Source of the DNA: Costus lasius | Lineage: Eukaryota; Streptophyta; Magnoliopsida; Zingiberales; Costaceae | Assembly: GCA_027563935.2 (NCBI GenBank) | Contig: CM050454.1 | Location: 7,654,001-7,718,000, forward strand | DNA: 64,000 bases | Direction of reading: 5' to 3' | Part shown: positions 50,601-60,199 of the stretch, in pieces | Position numbering within the stretch: the stretch's first letter is position 1 | Layout: every line of letters begins with the position of its first letter | Position numbers and translations under genes: made by a program | Notes under the pieces: model-generated | What the model was told of the DNA's origin: nothing | The model's database searches: none | What the model saw: the letters and a program-made list of their open reading frames with translations, nothing else

Positions 50601-53600
50601 TATCGACTAGCTCATACTGATCTAGCAGCTGACCATACCAAAACCTTAAACCATGGTATCAACAAGCTTATACTCCAATTGGTAAGGCTGTTCAAATAAA
50701 TCTAAAGCATATTTAAGTTGTGAAAGAGATCAACTTGCTCTTTTCAACAATTTTAATTCTTAGAAAATTCTTTGATTTTCCAAGCTCTTAGAGGCTAAAC
50801 TAGGAATACAATTTTTTTTAGTGATTCCCTGACTATCGCTGCTTGCTAAGAGACTATCATCAACATAAACAACAAGAACCATATAAAAATAGAATAATTG
50901 ACTTTCTTACATTGAAACCTTGCTGAGATAACAATCTAAGAGGATTTAAGGAACCATGCTCTGGGTAAGTCCATAAATTGCCTTTTGTAGTTTGCATAGC
51001 AACTTCCTCTGAGCAATTTATCGAAGGGATTTGCATTTATGCTTTTTCACAAAGATCTCCATAAAGAAAGATGTTGATTCTTGGCATCCATTTAATGAAG
51101 TTGTTAATCAAGGTTGATAGGTAGGAAGAAAAGTAGTTGCGCTAGCAAAATGTGACGTCAGGACAAAGTAGTAAAACACACATCAGACATTAGAACGAAG
51201 TTTGAGCAAAATGTGAAAAAAATATATATCAATAGTAACACCTCCAGAATATGAAAAATATGGTGATGACCAGCAAAATGTGACATCAGGACAAAGTAGT
51301 AGCAAGTCACTAGATCATGATATCAGTAAACTTTTTCCGGTCGAGTATCCATATAATGAATAGCACAAGCAGTCAACTTGTTAGATCTGTAACCCAAAAA
51401 GTGAGAGTAATAAAGATATCTAAAAACGTAACGTATGAGAGGCAAAGGTGGCTAAGATGGATAAAAGTAAGCTAATATGTAGTAAGAGCAGTATTGCCCA
51501 AAACCGTCGAGGACTGCATATGAAATAGGAGTGTCTTAGCAACATCCAAAAATGATAAATTTTGTGTTTCACAATCCTATTATATTCAGATGTATAGCAT
51601 AAATTTAGACTAAGTATACTCTAAAAGCATTATCTGTCTTAAGAACTTTTGAAGAAGTACAAAACTTAGTTTTTATTTCACATAAAACACACATCAGATA
51701 TTAGAACGTATTTTGAGAAAATACAACTATCATATTGTGCAGTAATCATTGATGAAAATAATTATCAAAACCATCTTGTGTGCATGACTTCGATCTCAAG
51801 CATCAAAGTGGAACCATATTAATTAGAGAACTCTTGCTCTGTTTTACTTGATGAAAAGAGACATGATGTTCACCCAGTTGACATGCATGACATATAGAGA
51901 AAGGACGTGACACTAAAGATAAATGCAGTTGAATGACAAATGCCATTAGTACAATGTAATAGCGATAGATGAAAGTGCAGCATGAGAGAGTGAAAGAGAT
52001 AGACACTTCGTTGCTCAAGCCCTCTACCAATCGGGACATTGCTCTTTAGGTGTCGGAATATATAGTAGGCAATTGGGGAATAAAAGGAACATCAGATAAG
52101 GTAGGTTACTTGTGTCTGGGTTGTTAGAATCGGGGTCCTAGAATGGTGAATGCTCCATGGGATCAAATTGTAGAATCTAAAGATCCTACTAAATATTTAT
52201 TTTTTTAATAACATATATTCATTTATTGTTAGTAAATTAAACACAAATATACTAACATAATAACATAATAATGTATTGCATTTTTTAAAACAATTAAATA
52301 AATTAATTTCTAGTCTAAGAAATAATAAGTATAAGCATAATAATTCTAATGTTAAGACTATCATTGGTTTTAGTCTCCAACAACAATGAAGTTGACAATA
52401 TGTTAAGTAGCAAACAAATGAGGCATAATGGTAGTGATATGCTTCAAGTGGGATAAGTTGAGTGATGAGGCGAGATATACTTTCAAGACAAATTGTAAAA
52501 GCATAGATAAAGTCAAAAATAGACTAACAAAAATGTTGATTATTGGTTAATAGATGCTACACAAATAAGATAAGTAAATGAAAGAAATATATTATATTAC
52601 TATAATTATTTAAACAACTTATGAGCTTGAGTTAGCAGTTAGCAAGTTTCTGAGATAAAAAAATTAGTGGATTTGACACTTAATCACCTATTTTATATAA
52701 ATAGAAGATCATAGGTTCTATAAATCCTACATATAGAATTAGATATCCTACCGTTCCTCCTTAAGATTCCATCTATGGTATGAGTCATTTGGTCTACTTT
52801 GGGTCATAGGATCATAAGATCTAAAATTGGTTCATGACAACTTTTCTTACCTATTGGGTAATGCTCCATAATAGAATATTTGTCACTTACCAACTCTATT
52901 AAGACGTATTCAAACTAAAATAAGCTGGTCAACCCTTATACATGTTGTAATAGTAAAGGAAAGTGAGATGAACTATCAGAGTATCATCTCTTGCCACATA
53001 CATGGCCTCCTTTCTTTAGCTAAGATAGGACTTTTTGGTGGCAAAATTGCTTTCTAGCCTTGATGACACTTTACTTTGTGAACTAAGGATGTCAGGATCG
53101 AGATCCTACCTAGGAACGATAAAGACTTTATTGGATCGGAATGTAAATCATAAGATCCTACCAAATCACTTAATATATAATTTTTTAAAATATATTTATC
53201 TAATTAGATAGTATGAAAAAAATTCTAATAAGTAATAAAAATAAATATATATCGATCTACTGGTATTCGAATGTATTAATTGTATAGTATAAAACTATGA
53301 AATTGAATATTTGTAAGGTGATGATGATGGAGATAAGTTAATAGAAGATGGATACAATAAAGATGCACAATGAAACTAGAAACAACAAAGACACATACAA
53401 AAATGAAGACAACAAATAAAAGCATGAAAAATGATGAAGATAAAGGTGTACATTGTAATGACAATAAAATGAATAGTGATAAAGATTACAAAGTTGATTC
53501 TAATAAATGATTGAAGTAAATAAATATAGTTGTAGATGATAACGAGCTTAAGTTGATGAATGTTGGTCAAATAAAGAGCAAATGATGATAATTAAAGACG

Positions 53601-55118
53601 AGATATTGCATCACATCAATTAAAAACTTTTAACATAATGGATTATTGATTTTTTTGTATAATATGAACTTACTTTACCTATTAACTTAGGATCAAGTAG
53701 GATTGGTGGGATCGTAAAATCCTACTCGATCCTATGAGGATTATAGGATCGTAAGATCCTATCATATTTCAGATCCTACATTCGTTCCGAAGCGGTTTGC
53801 CTAATTTGGGTTGATCGAATGATCCTAAGACCCGGAACGCATTTTTGACAACATTGGTGTGCACTCGTATGTTGGTTGATCTTAATCTTGGTTGATCTTA
53901 ATGTTTAAGATCTCGGTCGATACCGGTATATCAACACTATACTATATTGATACTAGATAGACCGATACTACATGTACAGGTATTGGATTGCTCTCGGATT
54001 GGCACATATTGCTAGTATCAAGTGTTGCTTGTATTGAGTGTACATAATGGTTTTCAAAACCTCAGTTGATCTTATAGTTCCTAGTTCACATAATGCATTT
54101 TCTTGGCTTGTGTGGATGTCTATGGTATCCAACAACTCTTTCACTACTCTTGCTGCACTATAGTCACAAAGTCGCGGTGGGCACTCTAGACCTGATTAGG
54201 GTAAAGGTGGGGTAGGGGGTGTATGAGTTTTCCCCCTTACACCCATTATGGCATGACCAATGACACCTAATTGATGTTTGCAAAAATTTAAAATACCTTG
54301 CAAAGATTGTTATCAAGTCTCTCACTTTTAGAGTGAGGCTTTTCAAATTTTTGCCAACATTGATTACATGTATATGGGTCCTGTTGTAGTGGGTACATGG
54401 GGGAAACCCCTTTGAAGCAAAGATGTAAAAATTGTTGTATCAGATCGACACCATAACTCACACAATACATCTGTAATCGTAAGATGAAGGGTATCGAGCT
54501 GATGATTTCCTTGAGATCCCAAAAATTACGATAGACAGTCCAAAATACATAGCAACGTGTTTAACGTTAAGGCTTCTAGAAATAAAATCCATGAATTAGA
54601 AGAGAAAATAAATAAACAAGAGGGCTAGCGGAGGGTGATTAGCGTAGAAAAGTAAAAGCAGAGGTGGAATCACTCTACATCGTGTTGGTACCCTTATTTT
54701 TGCTCCTAAAATTTTTTGCTTTTTGCAGAACGTATACAAACAATATCGTGCTTAATCATTTCTCTTTTTGATCCGAATCATTTTGCTTAAAGGTAAACTA
54801 ATTTTGAGATAATCTTTTGATGCAGTTATCTCTACACTTTTAAACTTTGTCTTGATGTTTCGGAAAGCTCATCAAGAGAACTGCAAGCAAGCTGAACTTG
54901 ACAAGAAGAAAGCTGAAAAGGAGAAAGAGATGGAGAAGTCTAAAGCTTCAACACCGAATAGTAAACATGTTTGTTTCTGGCCACTTGTGTGTTTCTTTTG
55001 AATTCGCTATTGCTTTACTAGGATGTTAAAAATTCCTTAAACAGGATTCGATGACAGCAAGCTTGGACCAGCAGCTGATGCAAGCAAAGGAGAAGACGAA
55101 ATCTATAAACTCACGTGA
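31679..55118 (+). CDS. FH: Class II formin (PTEN-C2-FH1-FH2), 18 exons, with two FH1 frameshifts
   Basis: This is an actin-nucleating formin: FH2 dimers nucleate and cap barbed ends, and FH1 feeds profilin-actin; in plant class II formins the PTEN-C2 part serves membrane targeting. Coding exons: 31679-31751, 32296-32996, 33067-33288, 33369-36249, 36352-36478, 37052-37123, 37779-37877, 37968-38009, 39504-39584, 39670-39720, 39802-39883, 45402-45496, 45919-45990, 46069-46185, 48161-48229, 48308-48374, 54826-54960, 55045-55118. All introns are GT-AG. The phases close to 1685 codons plus stop only if one C is dropped from each C6 run at 35820-35825 and 35899-35904. The final exon ends DEIYKLT then TGA. 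Plant class II formins of this layout are commonly 1200-1700 residues; the rice homologue FH5 (RMD/BUI1) is the sort of relative I have in mind, but orthology is not established. Introns 11 and 16 hold transposons. Confidence 0.93.
31765..31813 (+). repeat. TTC/(CT)n microsatellite in formin intron 1
   Basis: Four TTC units, then about 20 CT units just inside the intron 1 donor; polymorphic length is likely. Confidence 0.9.
32296..33288 (+). CDS. FH: Formin exons 2-3: PTEN-like and C2 domains
   Basis: Exon 2 (32296-32996) gives residues ~25-258 and exon 3 (33067-33288) ~259-332. The PTEN-like phosphatase fold covers roughly residues 15-190. At residues 126-133 it reads HCERGGWP where active PTEN has H-C-x5-R, so the arginine of the signature is absent; this is the norm for plant class II formins and implies lipid binding without phosphatase activity. 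The C2 domain follows (GGCRPMVRIYGQD; VQGDVVIECIHMD; MFRVMFNTAFV). Exon 3 and the end of exon 2 are the parts duplicated at 1785-2261. Confidence 0.92.
33369..36249 (+). CDS. FH: Formin exon 4: acidic linker, FH1 and start of FH2
   Basis: A single 2.9-kb exon. The first ~590 residues are a polar, acidic, presumably disordered linker (ETEGAFTETEEFFEAEEIFT near its start). FH1 follows (about 35140-36060), with dozens of poly-Pro runs separated by GAPP, HGG and NSRGAP-type spacers, i.e. many profilin-binding sites. FH2 starts at KSSLKPLHWVKVTRA (~36155) and runs to DDAS. Two frame changes occur: frame 0 to frame 1 in the C6 at 35820-35825, and frame 1 to frame 2 in the C6 at 35899-35904. Each is explained by one surplus C, and codon count and splice phase then agree. 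As written, translation would stop at 35885, before FH2. Confidence 0.88.
36352..55118 (+). CDS. FH: Formin exons 5-18: FH2 domain and tail
   Basis: Fourteen small exons (42-135 bp) encode the rest of FH2. Landmarks: IELRRANNTEIML (37052), SAALALDDSILDVDQVENLI (37779), GYTGDKEKLGKCEQ (37968), FFLELMKVPRVESKLRVFSF (39504), GNTLNQGTARGSAIGFRLDS across exons 11-12 (the conserved FH2 core), KMTLMHYLCK (45467), DALALYFGEDP (48320). The C-terminus is a charged coil (KQAELDKKKAEKEKEMEK) and a short tail. Introns 11 (39884-45401, 5.5 kb) and 16 (48375-54825, 6.45 kb) are the longest. Confidence 0.93.
36479..37778. other. Formin introns 5-6
   Basis: Intron 5 (36479-37051) and intron 6 (37124-37778) hold only AT-rich sequence. 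The open frame across 37656-37967 is exon 7 plus intron read-through. Confidence 0.6.
38010..39503. other. Formin intron 8
   Basis: 1.5 kb, AT-rich. Around 38240-38340 is a degraded stretch with GGTACA/GGTAC repeats resembling the ends of the hAT-like elements in introns 11 and 16. No coding sequence. Confidence 0.5.
41408..42222. mobile_element. AT-rich MITE-like element, copy 1
   Basis: The ends are TTGTCAAGATCGAGATT and CATTTTTGACAA (inverted TTGTCA core). Inside the right half is a GATC-rich block (GGATCGTAAGACCCTATCTC; CCGGAACACATTTTTGACAA). Copies 2 (52121) and 3 (53089) share these blocks. Confidence 0.65.
42262..42545. repeat. 166-bp tandem duplication in intron 11
   Basis: The block TATAAGAATAGGGTGCTGTC through CACTCAAGGATTTAAATTT occurs at 42291 and again at 42457. 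Confidence 0.85.
42700..42945. repeat. Polypurine and polypyrimidine arms separated by ~70 bp
   Basis: A GAAGAAG/GAGAAGG tract (about 42700-42775) faces a CTTCTTC/TTTTCC tract (about 42845-42945). They can pair as an imperfect long hairpin. Confidence 0.7.
43124..44936. mobile_element. Decayed hAT-like DNA transposon in intron 11
   Basis: The ends are GGTTTAAGATACCGGTC and GACTAGTATCTTAAACC, good inverted repeats, with GGTACCGG-rich subterminal sequence on both sides. The interior (about 43760-44660) has broken coding stretches (NEKESEVADPFDESFIPDDS; NQLALMNPIDLEDEGNNWCM) whose acidic style suits the C-terminal part of a plant hAT transposase, but no catalytic core or dimerisation motif could be confirmed. 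No target duplication was recognised. Confidence 0.5.
46186..48160. other. Formin intron 14
   Basis: 2.0 kb. At 46480-46810 there is a remnant with 'AGGCATAAGGCACTTGCC', 'GCGCCTAGGTGG' and 'GCGCCTAGGTCC' motifs, typical of a degraded plant DNA transposon. The rest is AT-rich without coding sequence. Confidence 0.5.
50408..50651. mobile_element. Short MITE with GTTTAAGGTTTTGGT ends
   Basis: The ends GTTTAAGGTTTTGGTCC and ACCAAAACCTTAAAC are perfect over 15 bp. The interior is GGTACC/GACTGGTATCG-rich. It appears related to the ends of the hAT-like element at 43124-44936. Confidence 0.75.
50820..52040 (-). pseudogene. Copia retrotransposon fossil in intron 16
   Basis: The minus strand near 51870-51895 reads CHACQLGEHHVSF, the GAG-pre-integrase zinc motif of copia. 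Near 50830-50900 it reads VLVVYVDDSLLASSDSQG, the YVDD active-site box of copia reverse transcriptase. The sequence between is shrunken and full of stops, and no LTRs are recognisable, so this is an old internal fragment in antisense to the formin. Confidence 0.75.
52121..52841. mobile_element. AT-rich MITE-like element, copy 2
   Basis: The left end is TTGTTAGAATCGGGGTCC and the right end is GGTTCATGACAAC. Same layout and GATCC-rich flanks as copies 1 and 3 but more diverged. Confidence 0.55.
53089..53851. mobile_element. AT-rich MITE-like element, copy 3
   Basis: Left ATGTCAGGATCGAGATCC, right CCCGGAACGCATTTTTGACAA. The right 150 bp closely matches copy 1 (GGATCGTAAGATCCTATC and the same end). 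Internal reading frames are AT-rich noise. Confidence 0.65.
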
Positions 55119-55497
55119 GAGGGATATAAGATGATCTCTGGCTGCCCAACTTGGCTCTATATCTCGATTGCTTCCTGGCTGGCAAGTATTTTTCGCCCTT
55201 TGATTATTACAATTGTTGAAGATTACCCAACAATATATGGAGAAAACAGCTGAAAGCCTGAAACTACTTGCCGATTCAAGGAACCTTGGATCTCAGTTCC
55301 GAGTAGCGAACTGAATCCGTGGTAAAGAGTATCTCAAATCTTGGGTCAAATTTGGCCTGTCACCCGCAAGCAATTCAACTTCTTGCTGATTGTTAAGAGC
55401 ATCAGGTGACGGGGAAGATTAGAGATCAGGTCAATGCAGTTTGACGCGCATTGACCAGCCAAGCATCATCTAGTTGTCTGCTTGTACATAGCGTAGC

Positions 55498-55549
<52 letters not shown>

Positions 55550-56273
55550 TCATTTGATTCTTTCTGCTTTTCTTTTGTAAAATCATAATATTTTCCCGAA
55601 TTGTCCATTTTTTAGATGCTGTTGCAGGTAGGAACGCCCAACTGTAGAAGTTATATTAGGTGTGAGGAAGGTATTTGCAAGTAAATATTTGTATAGAGCG
55701 CAATTTAGTCTAGAAAGCTCTAATGGAGCTCAATTTTCCTGATTATTGTGTACGAGAATTTGTATGCGATTGTCATTTCTCGATGACAGTTGAATCCATG
55801 TGGGAGCACAGCGAGTACTGAGTTGCAGATCATTTCATCTTTTGCCTCTCAAAACAATTCCCGTTTGCCAGGGGTCGATTGACTAGCTTCGATTCGTTAC
55901 ATGTTGGGTGGGGTGTTTGCTTCGTCAATGGTGATATTCCATCTGCATGGCTACAGCTGCCCGACCGTCGAACCGTTTGTTGACCGCCTCATTGAATTGC
56001 CGGGGGCAGCGATTGACGAACTTTTCAAGTTGCATCAAAAACTCGACTCACAGTGGAGGCTTTTCTTAGAAAGGAACTCATGCAATTTAACACTCGATAT
56101 TTTTTATTTTATTTATTATTATTATTATTATTTTAACATAGGCAAGTAAGAGCAAAGTTTAATCCTAAGATCTTGTTACTAACAATTAAGATTCTTATCA
56201 ATTAAACTAAGTTAACTAAGATTCTTTATTTTATTGCCGTATGATGGGGTGGACATTATTTATTTAGTACCTT
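55119..56273 (+). other. Formin 3' UTR and 3' flank
   Basis: Follows the TGA at 55116-55118. No classical AATAAA was fixed. It includes a C46 run (55501-55546). A short + frame (55901-56149) is open but has no recognisable domain. Confidence 0.5.
55501..55546 (+). repeat. Homopolymer of 46 C
   Basis: 46 consecutive C bases in the formin 3' flank; possibly a base-calling or assembly artefact. Confidence 0.95.
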
Positions 56274-57533
56274 GTCATGCCCCGGTCGGATCAACCCTAA
56301 ACCAGTCATAAACTGGTGTTTTAGGGTTGTCCGGTGGAACACTAGAGCGTGAACACCCTAGGGTTTCCTGGTAAAATTCTTTCCCAAATCAAAAACCATA
56401 ACTCTCTGATTGAATTTGTTCCCGCTATTACAATTCACATGGAAAAACCCTAACCCTAGTTAGGAAAATCTGGAACCCTAATTTAAAATACCTCACTTTT
56501 GACTAGAGTCAAAATTAATCACGCACCACCGCGCACCCAATTAATCCCGCTTAGCTGACGTTAGCCGCTCAATTCGCTCGCCGGATTGATTTTCTCCCCT
56601 CGCTGACATCGTCATTACGTCAGCCTCCCAAATTCGATTCCGCCGAATCGAACGAAATTGCTCGAATTCGTTGACCGTAGTCAAACGCTCCCGTGCCACC
56701 TTGAATCGAACGCCCATGCGTTCGATCCTCCGTTCGTTCACTCGCGAAGGCTCGTCCGCCTTCATCTTCAGCCGCCTGCGCCCTCTTCCGCTGAGCGTCG
56801 CCGCACTCACGAGCTCGCCGGAAAGAGGCAAACCAACAGGGGAGAACGCCGCTGCTTGCCGCCGGAAATACCCAAAAGCGTCGCCGCTGTGATGAAGAAC
56901 AGGGGAAGGAGGGTTCTGAAGAGGAGAAGCTTTATTCCTGATAACAGCTTACAGAAATCTCTCACCCTCGTCGACGACCCCCTAGTCTCGACGCACTCTT
57001 CCCACCCTCGCTGGTCGATGCCGGTTACAATCACTACTCACACTCTTGTCGTCGCTGTTGGCGACGGAACTCGCTGGATCCCCCTGGATCTATCCCTCAA
57101 TCACTCGCTCGCTGGCGAAGTTGCACCGACCCTCCTCCAAGCTCTCTCTCTCTCTCTCTGATGGTGAAGATCCTGCTCCCTCTCGTTTCGCTGCGGCTTG
57201 TTTATAGAGGGAAGCCGCCGCCTTTTTTCCCTGCCTTCCGCATCCAAGATTCTGCCCTAAAATCCGGTTGCGCCGCAAGCCCCGTCTTCCACCCAGAAAT
57301 CTCGCCGCGCCGCAGTCCTCCCGTTGCCGCCGTTGTCCGCGTCTCGCAGAGGAGACGGCTTCATCGCTGTGTCCGAGAAGGTCGCGGACGCAGCTCGTTT
57401 TTGGTCAACATCACATGTTGACCGCGTGATTTGAGCGAACCCTCGGGCTCCACTTTGGTGTTTACCGCGTGGGCTTAGGCCTCCGTCCGGCCCATTGGGT
57501 TTAGGCATGGACCGGCTGAACCAGGGTCTGATA
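56274..57533 (-). repeat. 3' LTR of the gag-only element
   Basis: About 1.26 kb, aligned with 58905-60199. The open frames within (for example 56658-57161) lie in LTR sequence that recurs in the other LTR and are not host genes. Confidence 0.85.
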
Positions 57534-57549
57534 ATTCTCCCCCGCCCAA
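57534..57549 (-). promoter_or_regulatory. Polypurine tract of the gag-only element
   Basis: On the minus strand GTTGGGCGGGGGAGAAT directly precedes the 3' LTR. Confidence 0.75.
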
Positions 57550-57550
57550 C

Positions 57551-58878
57551 TTAGACATCGTCCTCGATGTCCGTAACGGGCAGATCTGTAGCCACCATCG
57601 CTCCGATCTGACACTGCTGCGCTCTCGTGGCAGTGTGTGGAACTAGTTGTAGTCCACCAATCCTCACCTCTTCGGTGTGATCTTCAGCTTTCTCGGCTGG
57701 TTCTTGCGCTACCATCGTCATGAGTTTCTGCCTGGACGGACAATCCTTCACCCAGTGAGGACCGCCGCACAAGAAGCAACCTTGTGGCTTTGGTTCTTGT
57801 CGTCCCGGTGAACCCCTGTTCTGCCGGTGAAGGGGTCTACCCCTTTCTGGAACTCTAGCACTCGGTGGAGTTCGTGGGGAGCCGCGCTTCGGTGGTGACC
57901 TCTGTTTCTTTGGTGGTGTTGATTTGAAATTTCTATTATCCACCAAGGACTTGGCCATCGCCGCAGCCGCTTTCCAGTCAAGTGGTGAATATCGTCGAAT
58001 TTCTGCTTCTGCCCATGGCTGAAGATTCCGGATGAAGAAGTACTTCTGGTCACCCTCCATCATGTTAGGCAGCCCCAGCATCAATGCAGAGAACGCCTTG
58101 ACGTACTCCTGGATCGACCCAGTGTGCCTCAGCCGATCCACCTTCCTACGAGCTTGGTCCTCCGAGTTTCCGGGAAGAAATTGGCGCCGCAGTTCCTCAC
58201 GGAAGGCCTCCCAAGGCCAGCTAGTAGCCCTCAATGTCATGCTGACTTTGGTTCGCCACCAAAGTTTCCCGTCGCCTGTGAGGTATGCGATGCACACCCG
58301 CACCCGGTCTTCTTCTGGAACACGGCTAGCAAAGAACAACTGCTCCATGTTCCAGATGAAGTTCTCCACTTTTCTGGACGATCGGGCCCCCCGAATGTCA
58401 CTAGCTTAGGTATTCGTACTTTCGGCTTAGGAGCCTCTTGCTCCGCCGGTGTCGCTGCCGATCTCGATACTTGCGTTAGGGCCAAACGCAGTACCGTGAT
58501 CTCTACATGCATCTCCTCCTTCATGCGAGCCATCTGCTCCGGCAGATTGATCAGACCCTCCCGAGTCTGTTGCAGGAACTCGATCTGCAACTTATGAGTC
58601 TGGATCTGCAATCTTTGAGCATTCACTGTACTCTGAAGACTCTCGATCTGGGGAATCATCCCGTCGTCCCCAGCACTAGCCAGACCGAACACCTGCTCAA
58701 TCTGTGTGATACGATCACCGTGATTTGCTATCTCTTCAGGTTTAGTCGTCTCCTTGGCTTTACCTTTGTCCTGCTTGGGCCAAACATCCTCTGACGCTCC
58801 TCTGGCCGTGTGGGTGATCTTCTGAAACTTCAAGCCTTTCTTCACCTTCGCAGGTGAAGGTGCCGTGTTCGCCGTCAC
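57551..58878 (-). pseudogene. Ty3/gypsy-type gag with one frameshift
   Basis: The N-terminal part (58878 down to about 58370) reads MTANTAPSPAKVKKGLKFQK, a long coiled coil (HGDRITQIEQVF; QTHKLQIEFLQQTREGLINL), then KVRIPKLVTFGGPDRPEKW. It then shifts frame into 58369-57551: the capsid core (MEQLFFASRVPEEDRVRVCI; KLWWRTKV; WEAFREELRRQFLPGN; YVKAFSALMLGLPNM) and one CCHC knuckle (CFLCGGPHWVKDC). This is the plant retrotransposon gag family (capsid that packages RNA). It ends with VTDIEDDV just before the polypurine tract, so no pol was ever joined here or it was deleted. The shift near 58370 is one base, otherwise intact. Confidence 0.82.
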
Positions 58879-58885
58879 ACGTTAG

Positions 58886-58902
58886 CCTCGGCTCTGATAG
58901 CA
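58886..58902 (-). promoter_or_regulatory. Primer-binding site of the gag-only element
   Basis: On the minus strand TGCTATCAGAGCCGAGG, close to the initiator tRNA-Met complement TGGTATCAGAGC, 2 bp inside the LTR. Confidence 0.8.
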
Positions 58903-58904
58903 AT

Positions 58905-60199
58905 TGTCACGCCCCGGTCGGATCAGCCCTAAACCAGTCCTAAACTGGTGTCTTAGGGTTGTTCGGCGGAACACCAGAGCATGAACTCCCTAGGGTTTCC
59001 GGGTAAAGTTCTTCCCTAAATCAGAAACCCTAACTCCCCAATTGAATTTGTTCCTGCTATTATAATTCACATGGAAAAACCCTAACCCTAGTTAGGAAAA
59101 TCCGGAACCCTAATTTAAAATACCTCACTTTTGACCAGAGTCAAAATTAATCACGCCCCGCCGCGCGCCCAATTAATCCCACTTAGCTGACGTCAGCCGC
59201 TTAATTCGCTCGTCGGATTGATTTTCTCCCCTCGCTGATGTCGTCGTTACGTCAGCCTCCCAAATTCGATTCCGCCGAATCGAACGAAATTGCTCGAATT
59301 CATTGACCGTAGTCAACACTCCCGTGCCACCTCGAATCGAATGCCAGTGCATTCGATCCTCCGTTTGTTCGCTCACGAAGGCTTGTCCGCCTTCGTCTTC
59401 AGTCGCCTGCGCCCTCTTCCGCTGAGCGCCGCCGCACTCACGAGCTCGCTAGAAAGAGGCAAACCAACAGGGGAGAACGCCGCCACACTTCTCCACTGTT
59501 GCCCAGAGGCCGCTCGCCGCCAGAAATACCCAGAAGCGTCGCTGCTGTGATGAAGAACAGGGGAAGGAAGGTTCTGAAGAGGAGAAGCTTTATTCCTGGT
59601 AACAGCTTACAGAAATCTCTCACCCCTCGTTGACGACCCCATGGTCCCGATGCGCTCTTCCCTCCCTCGCCGGTCGATGCCGGTTACAATCACTACTCAC
59701 ACTCTCGTCGTCGCTGTTGGCGACGGAACTCGCCGGATCCCCTTGGATCTATCCCTCAATCACTCGCTCGCTAGCGGAATTGTGCTGACCCTCCTCCAAG
59801 CTCTCTCTCTGATGGTGAAGATCCTGCTCCCTCTCATTTCGCTGCGGCTTGTTTATAGAGGGAAGCCGCCGCCTTTCTTCCCTGCCTTCCGCGTCCGGGA
59901 TTTTGCCCTAAAATCCGACTGCGCCGCAACCCCCGTCTTCCACCCGGAAATCTTGCCGCGCCGCAGCCCTCTTGTTGCCGCCGTTGTCCGCGTCTCGCGG
60001 AGGAGACGGCTTCATCGCTGCGTCCGAGAAGGTTACAGACGAAGAAGTTGCGGACGCATCTCGTTTCTGGTCAACATCACATGTTGACCATGCGATTTGA
60101 GCGAATCCTCATGCTCCACTTTGGTGTTTACCGCGTGGACTTAGGCCTCTATCCGGCCCATTGGGTTCAGCCCTGGACCGACTGAACCAAGGCCTAACA
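58905..60199 (-). repeat. 5' LTR of the gag-only element
   Basis: About 1.3 kb. Begins (minus strand) TGTTAGGCCTTGGTTCAG and ends GGGGCGTGACA. Confidence 0.85.

Larger units (their letters stand above)
48375..54825. other. Formin intron 16 (6.45 kb), transposon-rich
   Basis: Holds GGTAC-rich remnants (48550-48650, 49900-50050), a 244-bp MITE (50408-50651), a copia fossil (50820-52040), two AT-rich MITE-like elements (52121-52841, 53089-53851) and a further GGTATC-rich remnant (53890-54060). No host exon was found in it. Confidence 0.75.
56274..60199 (-). mobile_element. Non-autonomous LTR retrotransposon with gag only (minus strand)
   Basis: Two LTRs (56274-57533 and 58905-60199) begin TGTTAGGCC (right copy, minus strand; TATCAGACC in the left copy) and end in GGGGC(G/A)TGACA. 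They enclose only 1.37 kb: primer-binding site, gag and polypurine tract, with no protease or polymerase seen. The layout matches the small plant LTR elements that carry gag alone. The LTRs differ by indels (an extra ~36 bp at 59485-59520 and ~20 bp near 60030 in the right copy), so insertion is not recent. Flanks TACCT and TATGC do not match well as a target duplication. Confidence 0.82.

Noticed and set aside
55901..56149. 82-residue frame downstream of the formin
   Set aside because: No recognisable domain, no splice context, and an AT-rich low-complexity C-terminus.
56541..57508. Arg/Ser/Pro-rich frames on both strands downstream of the formin
   Set aside because: They lie inside an LTR and recur in the partner LTR at 58905-60199.
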